Below are positions 5,491-13,399 of a DNA stretch of 18,535 bases, in pieces; positions within the stretch are counted from its first letter, which is position 1, and each line of letters opens with the position of its first letter. The stretch lies in the NCBI GenBank assembly GCA_038204465.1, contig JBBRCX010000091.1, positions 1-18,535 on the forward strand. Direction: 5' to 3'. This DNA comes from JBBRCX01 sp038204465. GTDB lineage: Bacteria > Planctomycetota > Phycisphaerae > Tepidisphaerales > Tepidisphaeraceae. A model generated the notes under the pieces. It was not told where the DNA came from and did no database searches. It worked only from the letters and a program-made list of their open reading frames with translations. The position numbers and the translations under genes were made by a program.

Positions 5491-6069
5491 ATGCCGCGCA
5501 CCATCAATCACCCGGCCCTGCAGCCGCTGAAGGCCAGGTTCCCGCAGGTCAAGTTTCAGGTCGGCGAGTTCCGCGACATGGTCACCGTGGTTGTCCCGCG
5601 CCAACAGATCGTGCCGGTCTGCACCTATCTCCGCGATGAACCCACGCTGCGCTACGACATGCTCGCGGAGTTGAACGGCGTCGACTATCTCAACTTCCCC
5701 GGCGCCAGGCACCGCTTCGGCGTCAATTACGGGCTCACCTCCATCCCATACAACAACCGCCTCTGGCTGAAGGTGTTCCTCGATCCCACGCGCGACACGA
5801 CGCCGGGCATCGATGTCCGCGACGAAGATGCGATCGAGAAGGGCGATCCCGGCCTCAAGGTCGATAGCGTGTGCGGCATCTGGCCCGGCGCGGAATGGAT
5901 GGAGCGCGAGGTTTATGACATGCTCGGCGTGATCTTCGTCGCCCATCCCGACCTGCGCCGCATCCTGACCTGGAACGGCTTCGGCAGCTATCCGCTTCGC
6001 AAGGACTACCCGCTACGCGGCATCGGCGAGCGCGAAAACTACAAGATCGTGACTCGCGAAGGAGCTTAG
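5491..6069 (+). CDS. nuoC: NADH-quinone oxidoreductase subunit C
   Basis: A 192-residue 30-kDa subunit of complex I. The family signature is at about 127-168: WPGAEWMEREVYDMLGV, then HPDLRRILTWNGFG, ending YPLRKDYPLRG. In the complex it forms part of the peripheral arm beside NuoD and NuoB and supports electron transfer to quinone at the inner membrane. The ATG at 5491 has a moderate AAAGGA (5482-5487) just upstream. Nuo genes normally sit together, yet no nuoA, B or D flanks this one; the next gene is a methyltransferase remnant ten bases downstream, then nadB. It may be a second copy, or belong to an organism with a scattered complex I. The identity is firm; participation in a working complex I cannot be judged here. 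Confidence 0.93.
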   Translation: MPRTINHPALQPLKARFPQVKFQVGEFRDMVTVVVPRQQIVPVCTYLRDEPTLRYDMLAELNGVDYLNFPGARHRFGVNYGLTSIPYNNRLWLKVFLDPTRDTTPGIDVRDEDAIEKGDPGLKVDSVCGIWPGAEWMEREVYDMLGVIFVAHPDLRRILTWNGFGSYPLRKDYPLRGIGERENYKIVTREGA

Positions 6070-6079
6070 CCGCTCCACC

Positions 6080-6235
6080 ATGACCCTCAATCCCCTCGAG
6101 CGTTTCGGCGACCGGGTCGGCTATTACATCCGCTACCGCCCGCGTTACCCGCCCGCCGTGCTGAGTTTCCTTCAGGCCGGGGGGCAGGTTCGCTTCGAAT
6201 ATGACGCCGGCATCTATTACGGGCGCCTCCCCTGA
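6080..6235 (+). pseudogene. Class I SAM methyltransferase with large internal deletion
   Basis: An ATG-to-TGA frame of 51 codons that joins the two ends of a class I methyltransferase. Residues 4-32 (NPLERFGDRVGYYIRYRPRY, then PPAVLSFLQ) match the family's N-terminus just before the SAM-binding domain. Residues 33-51 (AGGQVRFEYDAGIYYGRLP) match the extreme C-terminus. Full-length relatives have about 250 residues, so about 200 codons, including the whole SAM-binding GxGxG region, are missing without breaking the frame. It starts ten bases after nuoC and ends 53 bases before nadB. It cannot be an active methyltransferase. Recognition rests on remembered family ends, so a search should confirm it. 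Confidence 0.72.
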
Positions 6236-6288
6236 CACCGGCGAGTTTCACAATCGCAAATCCCGCCGCCGAAATCTAGAATCCAACT

Positions 6289-7998
6289 ATGTTCGAGCCC
6301 CTGACCCAGCGCCGCTACCTCATCCCGTTCAAGGCTGCACGCCTGCCGCAGCAGTTCACCGATGTGCTGGTGATCGGTGGCGGCGTCGCCGGTCTGCGGG
6401 CGGCTATCGCGGCCGCCGAGGAGGGAGCCGAGGTCCTCGTCCTCACCAAGGACACCATCGACCAGTCCAACACCTGGTACGCCCAGGGCGGCATCGCCGC
6501 GGTGCTGCAGCCGTTGGACAGCTATGAGTCGCATGTGCAGGACACGGAGAAGGGCGGCGCCGGCCTCTGCGACCATCGCATCGTCGACATCGTCGTTCAG
6601 GAGGGCCCGCAGCGCGTCCTTGAACTGCTCGAGTGGGGCATCAACTTCGACAAGGACGCCACCAAGGCGCACGGCCTCGCGTTTGCCCGCGAAGGCGGAC
6701 ACTCCTTCGCCCGCATCCTTCACTCCTACGGCGACGCCACCGGCAAGGAGCTCGCCCAGACGCTGATCAACACCGTCCGCGCCAAGGAGACCATTCGCAC
6801 CTCGGAAAACAGCTTCGTCATCGATCTCGTCACCGATGCCGGAAGATGCCTCGGCGTCCTGGCGCTGATGGACGGTCACGTGAATATCATCTGGGCGAAG
6901 CGCACGATCGTCGCCAGCGGGGGGGCGGGGCAACTGTATCGCGAGTCCACCAATCCGAAGATCGCCACCGCCGATGGACATGCCATGGCCTATCGCGCCG
7001 GCGCGGCGCTGCAGGACATGGAGATGGTCCAGTTCCACCCGACCACGCTCTACATCGCCGGCGCCAGCCGCGCCCTGGTCACCGAAGCCGTCCGCGGGGA
7101 AGGCGCTTATCTGGTGGACCGGAACGGCTACCGCTTCATGCCCGACTATCACGAGATGGCGGAGCTTGCCCCGCGCGACGTCGTTGCCCGCGCCATCGTC
7201 GAGCAGATCCGCAAAACCCACTACACCCACGTCTATCTCGATGTCCGTCACCTCCCAACCCCGGAATTCCGCGAGCGCTTCCCGCAGCTCGCCCGGCTCG
7301 TGGATGAATTCGAGATCGACGTCTCCAGGGATTTGATCCCCATTCACCCCGCAGCGCATTACATGATCGGCGGCGTCGACTGCGATGAGTGGGGCCGCTC
7401 CAGCCTCCCGGGACTGTATGCCATCGGTGAGGCAAGCTGCTCGGGCCTCCATGGCGCCAACCGCCTCGGAAGCAACTCGCTTCTCGAAGGCCTCGCTTTC
7501 GGCGCTCGCGCCGGCGCCGACGCCGCACGCAGTGCCCGGCTGGACAACATCCAATTCCCGCTCTCGCTGGAGCATAGGGTGCCGCCTTCGACAAAAACCG
7601 AGCTCGACGTCACCGACGTGAAGAGCAGCCTGCGGAGCCTCATGTGGCGCAATGTCGGGATCGAGCGAATCGGAGAGCGGCTCGATGAAACGCGGGAGAT
7701 CATTGCCTTCTGGAGCCGCTACGTCATGGACAAGACGTTCGACCCCGCCGTCTCGCGCGAGGCCGCCATTGCCGGCTGGGAACTGCAGAACATGTTGACG
7801 GTCTGCGCGCTGATCTCCTCCGCGGCTTATACGCGCACCGAGAGCCGCGGCGCCCATTTCCGCCAGGACTATCCAGAGCGCGACGACGCCCATTGGCGAC
7901 TTCATCTTCTCTGGCGCCGCCCCATGGAAACCCCGATCCCCGAGCCGATCGAAGACGCCTCCGCCGCCGCCGCACGCGCCCCGGCGAGAACCGTATAG
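6289..7998 (+). CDS. nadB: L-aspartate oxidase
   Basis: This FAD flavoenzyme oxidises L-aspartate to iminoaspartate, the first step of de novo NAD synthesis, handing the product to quinolinate synthase NadA. It has 569 residues (E. coli has 540). The FAD dinucleotide-binding motif GGGVAG is at 30-35, followed by SNTWYAQGGIA at 60-70. The substrate-site REGGHS is at 134-139 (Glu135 corresponds to E. coli Glu121), FHPT at 249-252, PRDVVARA at 295-302 (Arg296), HPAAHYMIGG at 353-362, and the C-terminal FAD motif GANRLGSNSLLE at 389-400. These residues distinguish it from fumarate reductase and succinate dehydrogenase flavoproteins, though the fold is shared. No Shine-Dalgarno is present; a TAGAAT at 6277-6282, six bases before the ATG, would allow a leaderless transcript. 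No nadA or nadC is adjacent. Confidence 0.94.
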   Translation: MFEPLTQRRYLIPFKAARLPQQFTDVLVIGGGVAGLRAAIAAAEEGAEVLVLTKDTIDQSNTWYAQGGIAAVLQPLDSYESHVQDTEKGGAGLCDHRIVDIVVQEGPQRVLELLEWGINFDKDATKAHGLAFAREGGHSFARILHSYGDATGKELAQTLINTVRAKETIRTSENSFVIDLVTDAGRCLGVLALMDGHVNIIWAKRTIVASGGAGQLYRESTNPKIATADGHAMAYRAGAALQDMEMVQFHPTTLYIAGASRALVTEAVRGEGAYLVDRNGYRFMPDYHEMAELAPRDVVARAIVEQIRKTHYTHVYLDVRHLPTPEFRERFPQLARLVDEFEIDVSRDLIPIHPAAHYMIGGVDCDEWGRSSLPGLYAIGEASCSGLHGANRLGSNSLLEGLAFGARAGADAARSARLDNIQFPLSLEHRVPPSTKTELDVTDVKSSLRSLMWRNVGIERIGERLDETREIIAFWSRYVMDKTFDPAVSREAAIAGWELQNMLTVCALISSAAYTRTESRGAHFRQDYPERDDAHWRLHLLWRRPMETPIPEPIEDASAAAARAPARTV

Positions 7999-8125
7999 CC
8001 GCAGGCCGTATCCCACTGACCGCCACTCCGCGACACCTGCAGCGCGGTGCCGAAACGTTCCGCAGCAGGGGCTTCCGCTGGGCTTCACCTTTACGCTCAC
8101 CGCACCCACCCGTATTCTCCCCCAC

Positions 8126-9130
8126 ATGCCCAAGCGGTACCTCATCACCGGCGGCGCCGGTTTCATCGGGTCGCATCTGGCCGAAAAACTGCTGCGCGAA
8201 GGGCACCACGTCGTCGTGCTCGATGACCTCTCGACCGGGCGGCTCGAGAACGTTTCCGCACTTTCCGAGAGCGACAGCTTCCAGCTCGTGCGCGATTCGG
8301 TGGAGAACCAGGCCACCGTCGGAACGCTGATGGCCTCCTGCGACGCCGTCTTTCATCTCGCGGCGGTGGTGGGCGTGCAACTCGTGCTCGACGAGCCGGT
8401 GCGTACCATCCGCACCACGATCCACGGCACCGAAGTCGTGCTCGAAGCAGCCGCGAAATTCGGCCGGCCCGTGCTCATCACCAGTTCGTCGGAGGTGTAC
8501 GGCAAGGGGGCGCGCGTCCCCTTCGGTGAAGATGACGACGTGGTGATGGGCAACACCCGCACGAGCCGCTACTGCTACGCCTATTGCAAAGGGATCGATG
8601 AATTCCTCGGCCTGGCCTACCACAGGCAGTTCGATCTGCCGGTGACGATCGTGCGTCTGTTCAACACGGTCGGTCCGCGGCAGGTCGGCAGGTACGGAAT
8701 GGTGCTGCCGCGATTCGTCTCGGCCGCCCTCAACAACGAGCCGCTGCAGGTCTATGGCGACGGCAGCCAGACCCGTTGCTTCTGCCATGTCAGCGACGTC
8801 GTCGAAGCGCTGGTAAAGCTCATGTCGACCCGCGGCGCGATCGGTCATGTCTATAACCTGGGGGGCGAAGAAGAACTTTCCATGAATGATCTCGCCCGCC
8901 GCGTCATCGACCTGGCCGGCTCCTCCAGCGCGATCGAACACGTCTCCTACGAAACGGCCTACGGACAGCAGTTCGATGACATGCCGCGGCGCGTCCCCAG
9001 GCTCGACCGCATTCGCGCCGCGATCCAGTTTCGACCGCACTATCAGCTCGACGAGATCGTCCAGTCGCTCATCGATGAATCGCGGCGCGCGACCTCGCCC
9101 CCGCCCGCACGCGCCGCTCAACTCCCCTAG
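8126..9130 (+). CDS. NAD-dependent nucleotide-sugar epimerase/decarboxylase
   Basis: An extended SDR enzyme of 334 residues acting on nucleotide sugars. The NAD motif TGGAGFIG is at 8-15, an acidic DDLSTG follows beta-2 at 33-38, the catalytic serine region TSSSEVYG is at 119-126, and YxxxK is Tyr151-Lys155. RLFNTVGPRQ lies in the substrate domain, followed by GDGSQTRCFCHVSDV. The RLFNTVGPRQ segment and the C-terminal VPRLDRIRAAI pattern are most like UDP-glucuronate decarboxylase and UDP-glucose/GlcNAc 4-epimerase relatives. With UDP-glucose dehydrogenase 2 kb downstream, conversion of UDP-glucuronate to UDP-xylose is a reasonable guess but not shown. The ATG start has no Shine-Dalgarno; the Rossmann strand begins at residue 4, so a later start is unlikely. 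Confidence 0.85.
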   Translation: MPKRYLITGGAGFIGSHLAEKLLREGHHVVVLDDLSTGRLENVSALSESDSFQLVRDSVENQATVGTLMASCDAVFHLAAVVGVQLVLDEPVRTIRTTIHGTEVVLEAAAKFGRPVLITSSSEVYGKGARVPFGEDDDVVMGNTRTSRYCYAYCKGIDEFLGLAYHRQFDLPVTIVRLFNTVGPRQVGRYGMVLPRFVSAALNNEPLQVYGDGSQTRCFCHVSDVVEALVKLMSTRGAIGHVYNLGGEEELSMNDLARRVIDLAGSSSAIEHVSYETAYGQQFDDMPRRVPRLDRIRAAIQFRPHYQLDEIVQSLIDESRRATSPPPARAAQLP

Positions 9131-9181
9131 ATTCCCGTTTTCTGGCCCGTCGAACATTTGCGGGGTAAGATCAGTTCCCCA

Positions 9182-9239
9182 GCGCAATCGTTTGCCGCGA
9201 TCGCCGCCGGACGGTACCTTGCGGCGGACCTGATTGCGC
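9182..9239 (+). repeat. Long imperfect hairpin upstream of the transferase gene
   Basis: Outer arms GCGCAATC (9182-9189) and GATTGCGC (9232-9239) are perfect inverted copies. An inner stem CGCCGC (9202-9207) pairs with GCGGCG (9221-9226). It lies about 100 bases ahead of the ATG at 9341, in the 210-base gap after the epimerase. There is no U-tract, so it is a leader or operator structure rather than a standard terminator. Confidence 0.45.
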
Positions 9240-9340
9240 CCGGCTGAATCGGTTTTGGTCGCAGAACAAACTCGTCATTTCGCCGCGGTGCAGCCCATGT
9301 TTCGTGATTTGTCGGGACAGCTTCGGCACGCAGGTTTCCC

Positions 9341-10774
9341 ATGCTGAGCGTCATGCTCGCTCAAATCCCGACGAAGGTGTTCACGGCCGATCAGGTCCTG
9401 TCCCCCTACATCTACGTCTTCTATGTTGCCTTCATCGTCTCCTTCCTGTTCACCCCCGTGATGCGCATCGTCGCGCTCTATTACGGGATCATCGATGAGC
9501 CGGACAATGTCCGCAAAATGCATAGCGTGCCCATCGCCTATCTCGGCGGCGTCGCCGTCTTTCTGGGGTGGATGGCCGGCCTCGCTGTAAGCCAGCTGCT
9601 TGTGCTGCACCGCATCGAGCCGGGCTGGCCCACGCCGCACCCGGTCGTGAAATTCAGCATTGTCATCGGCGCCTTGATGATCGTGATGCTGGGCCTGTGG
9701 GACGACACCATTCGCGTCAGGCCATGGGTAAAGATCGTCGGCCAGCTTGCGGCCGCTATCTTCCTCCTGATGGACGGGATCGGCATCGATTGCACCCGTC
9801 CTCTGCTGGGCCCGATTGGCGTGAAGCTCAGCGGCATCTCCTGGCTCAGCCGCATGTTTTATGGCGACCTCGCGCCGCCTCCCGAACAGTTCACGCCGGA
9901 GTGGCTCATCATCCTCACCAGCGGCGCGTTCGTCATGCTCCTCGTCGTCGGCTGCTGCAACGCATCCAACCTGATGGACGGCCTCGACGGATTGTGCGGT
10001 GGTGTAACGGCCATCATCGCCGCCGGGTTCCTCTTCGTCGCCGTGCACCTCGCGATGGTTGGCGGCGGCGTCAACACCAACTGGGATGCGCTGCGGGTCG
10101 TGCTCGGGCTCGCGCTGCTCGGGGCGGTGCTCGGATTTGTTCCCTATAATTTCAACCCCGCGTCGATCTTCATGGGCGACACAGGGAGCATGCTGCTCGG
10201 GTTCGCCTGCGCCAGCATGATCATCCTGATGGCTCAGGAGCGAACGAAGTGGGGGCTGGCGGCGATGGTAATGTTTGCACTGCCGGTGCTGGATACGGCC
10301 CTTGCGTTTGCCCGCCGCTACATCAACCGCCGGCCGGTCTTCAGCGCCGACCGCCAGCACTTCCATCACCAGCTCGTCGCGCGCGGGTTTTCGGTGAAGC
10401 AGACCGTCCTGATCAGCTACGGCCTCGCGCTGTTCTTCGCGCTGCTGGGCGTGGCGATGGTCTTCACGCGCACGCGCTACACGATTGCCCTCTATTTGGT
10501 GATTTTTGGCTGCATCAGCGTCGCCGCCTACAAGATGGGGATGGTTCACGAGCGGCCCCGGGTCGTTCGCCGCCGCGAGCTCGGCGGGAGCGATGCGGGC
10601 GAGCAGACCTCGACCATCGAGCCGGGAACCGTCCTGGAAGTGGACGAAGGGACGTTCGTGATCGACTCGAAGAAAGGGGCGGCAGCACCCTCCGTTTCCA
10701 GCAATCTCTCCGCCCGTCCCGCGCCGCATGACCAGGTCCTGGAAATCGGCGAGCCAAACCTTGCCGACGCGTAA
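9341..10774 (+). CDS. wecA: Polyprenyl-phosphate GlcNAc-1-phosphate transferase (WecA/TagO/MraY family)
   Basis: This integral membrane enzyme moves a sugar-1-phosphate from a UDP-sugar to undecaprenyl phosphate, starting a lipid-linked glycan on the cytoplasmic face. It has 477 residues with about ten hydrophobic helices. Family motifs are DEPDNVRKMHSVPIAYLGG at 52-70, the metal-binding DD at 121-122, NASNLMDGLDGL at 207-218, FMGDTGS at 277-283, and DRQHFHHQL at 337-345, the histidine motif typical of WecA/TagO rather than MraY. A soluble tail of about 75 residues (from about 402) follows the last helix, longer than usual for the family. The ATG at 9341 is followed by another at 9353; there is no strong Shine-Dalgarno. 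Sugar specificity (GlcNAc is usual) is assumed from the family. Confidence 0.9.
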   Translation: MLSVMLAQIPTKVFTADQVLSPYIYVFYVAFIVSFLFTPVMRIVALYYGIIDEPDNVRKMHSVPIAYLGGVAVFLGWMAGLAVSQLLVLHRIEPGWPTPHPVVKFSIVIGALMIVMLGLWDDTIRVRPWVKIVGQLAAAIFLLMDGIGIDCTRPLLGPIGVKLSGISWLSRMFYGDLAPPPEQFTPEWLIILTSGAFVMLLVVGCCNASNLMDGLDGLCGGVTAIIAAGFLFVAVHLAMVGGGVNTNWDALRVVLGLALLGAVLGFVPYNFNPASIFMGDTGSMLLGFACASMIILMAQERTKWGLAAMVMFALPVLDTALAFARRYINRRPVFSADRQHFHHQLVARGFSVKQTVLISYGLALFFALLGVAMVFTRTRYTIALYLVIFGCISVAAYKMGMVHERPRVVRRRELGGSDAGEQTSTIEPGTVLEVDEGTFVIDSKKGAAAPSVSSNLSARPAPHDQVLEIGEPNLADA

Positions 10775-10903
10775 CAGCGACGCAAAGCATCCGCGGCAGC
10801 GCCAGTGAATCTGAAGCCGTCGCCATTGCTGTGTCCGGTAAACCGGCTCCTTGGAATTACGATTGGACCCAGCCCCGTTTACGTGACATATTCAATCTTC
10901 ATC

Positions 10904-10933
10904 TTGAAAGCTGCATAAGCACCGTCCCATAAT
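10904..10933 (+). promoter_or_regulatory. Sigma70 promoter, distal, for UDP-glucose dehydrogenase
   Basis: TTGAAA (10904-10909) and CATAAT (10928-10933), each five of six to consensus, are separated by 18 bases. Transcription would start near 10940, giving a leader of about 180 bases before the ATG at 11119. The rest of the 344-base gap from 10775 has no gene that I can support. Confidence 0.55.
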
Positions 10934-11025
10934 GGGAATCACGTTCACCCGACAATCGCCGATCCCGCCGGCTAACATCGCAGACTTTGCATTGTCCGCT
11001 CATTATCCCCCGCCGGTTAATCGCT

Positions 11026-11054
11026 TTGCCGGTTATGACGATTTATTCGATACT
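11026..11054 (+). promoter_or_regulatory. Possible proximal promoter for UDP-glucose dehydrogenase
   Basis: TTGCCG (11026-11031), a 17-base spacer, then GATACT (11049-11054); four of six matches in each box. It would give a leader of about 58 bases. It is weaker than the distal promoter. Confidence 0.35.
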
Positions 11055-11118
11055 CTCGGGCCCAGCCGTTCGATCCCGGAGTGTTGTTCAGAGTCTCGTT
11101 TCGCCAGAGGTGAGTTAA

Positions 11119-12471
11119 ATGGACGTCACTGTTATCGGGTGTGGGTACGTGGGGCTTGTTACCGGCACTTGCCTGGCCAGCATCGGTCACACCGTCCGAG
11201 GTGTGGAGAAAGACCTCCGTAAGCTCAAGACGCTCCAGGACGGGCACTGTCCCATCTTTGAGCCGGGCCTGCAGGAACTCATGCAGGAGCACTATGCCTC
11301 CGGCCAGCTTCAATTCACCGAGAACGTGAAGGCCGCGGTCAAGGACGCGGAAGTCGTCTTCCTTTGCGTTGGCACTCCACCCAGGCCCGACGGCACCGTC
11401 GACATGAGCTACCTCGAAGGCGCGGGCAAGGAAGTGTGCGATGCGCTGGCCGAGCTGAATAACGAGTATCTCGTCACGATCATCGTCAAGTCGACTGTTC
11501 CCGCGGGAACCAACCGCCGGCTCTTCAACGTCCTCAAGCAGCAGACCAGCGCACACGTGCAGGTCGTCAGCAACCCCGAGTTCCTCCGCGAGGGCTCGGC
11601 GGTGCAGGACTTCCTCCAGCCCGACCGCATCGTCATCGGCGGCGAGAGCCCCGAAGCCTTCCGCATGATGAGGCGGCTGTACGATCCAATCGTCAAGCGC
11701 GAAGAAGCGTTCATGACCATGAATTGGGAGTCGGCCGAGCTCACCAAGTACGCCGCCAATGCCATGCTCGCGGCCCGCATCTCATTCATGAACGAGATGA
11801 CCATTCTCTGCGAGAGCTACGGCGCCGACATTGAAGACCTGCGCAAGGGAATCGGCACGGACTTCCGCATCGGCCCTGCCTTCCTCAAGGCGGGCTGCGG
11901 GTACAGCGGCTCGTGTTTTCCGAAGGACGTAGCCGCGCTGGAGCACATCAGCCGCGCTGCAGGCCATGAGAGCCTGTTCGTCCACGCGATCCAGACCATC
12001 AACAACAACCAGAAGAGGCGCTTCGCGGAAAAGATCGTGCAGAAGCTTGGCCGCCCCATCGCAGGCTCGAAGATTGCCGTCTGGGGATTGGCCTTCAAGG
12101 CCGACACCGACGACATCCGCGAGTCGGCCTCGCTGGACGTGATCCGTTATCTCCTGGACCACGGCGCACACGTCAAGGCGACCGATCCCAAGGCCATGGA
12201 GAACATGAAAGCGGTCTTCAAGGATGAGGTGGAATGGTCGCCCGACCCGGTCCACGCCGCCGCCGGCGCTGACGCTGTCGCGCTGCTCACCGACTGGCCG
12301 CAATACAGCACGCTGCCGTTCCGCAAGATCGCGGCGACGATGAACGCCCCGATCATCTTCGACGGCCGCAACTGCCTCAATCGCGACGTCATGCGCGAGA
12401 CCGGCTTCCAGTACTACCCCATAGGCCGCCCCGCGGTAGAAAACTCGCTGCGTTTGAAGCAGCGCGTGTAG
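11119..12471 (+). CDS. ugd: UDP-glucose 6-dehydrogenase
   Basis: This cytoplasmic NAD-dependent enzyme oxidises UDP-glucose twice to UDP-glucuronate, the precursor of acidic polysaccharides and of UDP-xylose. It has 450 residues. The NAD motif GCGYVG is at 7-12, FEPGL at 47-51, VGTPPRPDG at 84-92, and NPEFLREG at 152-159. The catalytic set Lys210, Asn214, Cys266 and Asp270 lies six positions after its Streptococcus counterparts (Lys204, Asn208, Cys260, Asp264). The loop before the catalytic cysteine reads GYSGSCFPKD, with Ser263 where glycine is usual. The C-terminal UDP-binding half includes WGLAFKADTDDIRES. AGAGGTGA at 11106-11113 is a good ribosome binding site. Two candidate promoters lie upstream and an intrinsic terminator follows 30 bases after the stop, so it is probably transcribed alone. 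Confidence 0.95.
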   Translation: MDVTVIGCGYVGLVTGTCLASIGHTVRGVEKDLRKLKTLQDGHCPIFEPGLQELMQEHYASGQLQFTENVKAAVKDAEVVFLCVGTPPRPDGTVDMSYLEGAGKEVCDALAELNNEYLVTIIVKSTVPAGTNRRLFNVLKQQTSAHVQVVSNPEFLREGSAVQDFLQPDRIVIGGESPEAFRMMRRLYDPIVKREEAFMTMNWESAELTKYAANAMLAARISFMNEMTILCESYGADIEDLRKGIGTDFRIGPAFLKAGCGYSGSCFPKDVAALEHISRAAGHESLFVHAIQTINNNQKRRFAEKIVQKLGRPIAGSKIAVWGLAFKADTDDIRESASLDVIRYLLDHGAHVKATDPKAMENMKAVFKDEVEWSPDPVHAAAGADAVALLTDWPQYSTLPFRKIAATMNAPIIFDGRNCLNRDVMRETGFQYYPIGRPAVENSLRLKQRV

Positions 12472-12488
12472 ACCAGAAACCAGCAGTC

Positions 12489-12534
12489 AAAAAAACCAAT
12501 GTCCGGCGGTCTTAACCCGCCGGGCTTTTCTTTT
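12489..12534. terminator. Bidirectional intrinsic terminator
   Basis: CCGGCGG (12503-12509) and CCGCCGG (12517-12523) form a perfect 7-bp stem with a 7-base loop, followed by TTTTCTTTT (12526-12534). On the other side a run of seven A (12489-12495) gives a U-tract for minus-strand transcripts. It separates the convergent UDP-glucose dehydrogenase and oxygenase genes and should stop both. Confidence 0.85.
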
Positions 12535-12550
12535 GGGATCAACAAAGCGT

Positions 12551-13399
12551 CTAAGTCCACGCCTCACAGCCGCGAAATGGAATCGATTCTCCAGGGACAT
12601 ATTTCGGTCGCGGCAGGTAGTCGTTGATGCCGCTCACCGCCCGGCCACGAAGCAGAAACGCGCTCGGCCAGGGCTGCTGGGTGATGCGCGTGCTCGTGGG
12701 GATGTAGCGGATCGTCAGCCCGCACCTTCGCCGCGCCGAGTGGTTGGCGTTCGAGCCGTGAATCAGGTTCGGGTGGTGAACCGAGACGCCGCCCGCCTTC
12801 AACTCCAGATCGACCGCCTTTGACTCATCGACGAACGAGTCGTCGATGCCGGAGCTGAGTACATTCGGTACCTCCGTGCGCGCCTTCATCTGCTGCAGGT
12901 CCATGTGCTGCGTTCCTCGGATGACGCGCATGCAGCCGTTCTCGCGATCCGAATCATCCACCGCGAGCCACAGGGTAACCACCCGCATCGGGTCCAGCGG
13001 CCAGTAGCTTCCATCCTGATGCCACAGTACCGCCTGTCCGTCGCCGGCCGGCTTTGAAATGTAGTGCGACGCGAACAGCGCGATGTCAGACCCGATGAAT
13101 CGCTGGGCGATGTCCAGCAAGCGCTCGTCGCTGACGAGCCGCACCCAGAACGGATCGTTGCTGATCAGCGTGTGCCCAAGCTGCTCGCCGCGAAGGTTCG
13201 GGTGCTTCTTCTGCAGCCACGCGACGTGCTGGTTTGCCTCGGCGATGAGCTCGCGGTCCAATACGTTCGGTATCAGCACGTAGCCGTCGCGCTCGAAATG
13301 CTGGTTAATCGATGAAGTTTGCGGCTTCCCTCCAGTCTGGGTCATGTCATCTCCGGGGACATCATAATCGAGCTGTGGCGAAGTGCTCGTTTCCGTCAT
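12551..13399 (-). CDS. Phytanoyl-CoA dioxygenase (PhyH) family oxygenase
   Basis: A 282-residue Fe(II)/2-oxoglutarate oxygenase. The iron triad is His127 and Asp129 (WHQDGSYWPLD) with His214 (NLIHGSNANHS), and Arg225 is placed to bind 2-oxoglutarate, 11 residues after the distal histidine as in human PhyH. FERDGYVLIPNVL at 35-47 is the usual PhyH N-terminal motif. The ATG at 13399 overlaps the isomerase stop as ATGA, with GAGG five bases upstream; a start 24 codons further upstream is possible but less likely. Substrates in this family range from phytanoyl-CoA to small metabolites and cannot be read from sequence. Coupling to isopentenyl-diphosphate isomerase hints at an isoprenoid-derived substrate (inference). 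The terminator at 12489-12534 ends the unit. Confidence 0.87.
   Translation of the reverse strand: MTETSTSPQLDYDVPGDDMTQTGGKPQTSSINQHFERDGYVLIPNVLDRELIAEANQHVAWLQKKHPNLRGEQLGHTLISNDPFWVRLVSDERLLDIAQRFIGSDIALFASHYISKPAGDGQAVLWHQDGSYWPLDPMRVVTLWLAVDDSDRENGCMRVIRGTQHMDLQQMKARTEVPNVLSSGIDDSFVDESKAVDLELKAGGVSVHHPNLIHGSNANHSARRRCGLTIRYIPTSTRITQQPWPSAFLLRGRAVSGINDYLPRPKYVPGESIPFRGCEAWT

Noticed and set aside
6217..8316. Very long minus-strand open frame (699 codons) opposite nadB
   Set aside because: It is a mirror of nadB codon bias; nadB carries all family motifs and the antisense frame shows none.
7724..9187. Long minus-strand frame opposite the end of nadB and the epimerase
   Set aside because: Spans two well-supported plus-strand genes and has no recognisable domain.
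9275..10729. 484-codon minus-strand frame rich in His, Asp and Glu
   Set aside because: Composition is what antisense of a hydrophobic membrane-protein gene gives; the plus-strand WecA-type motifs are decisive.
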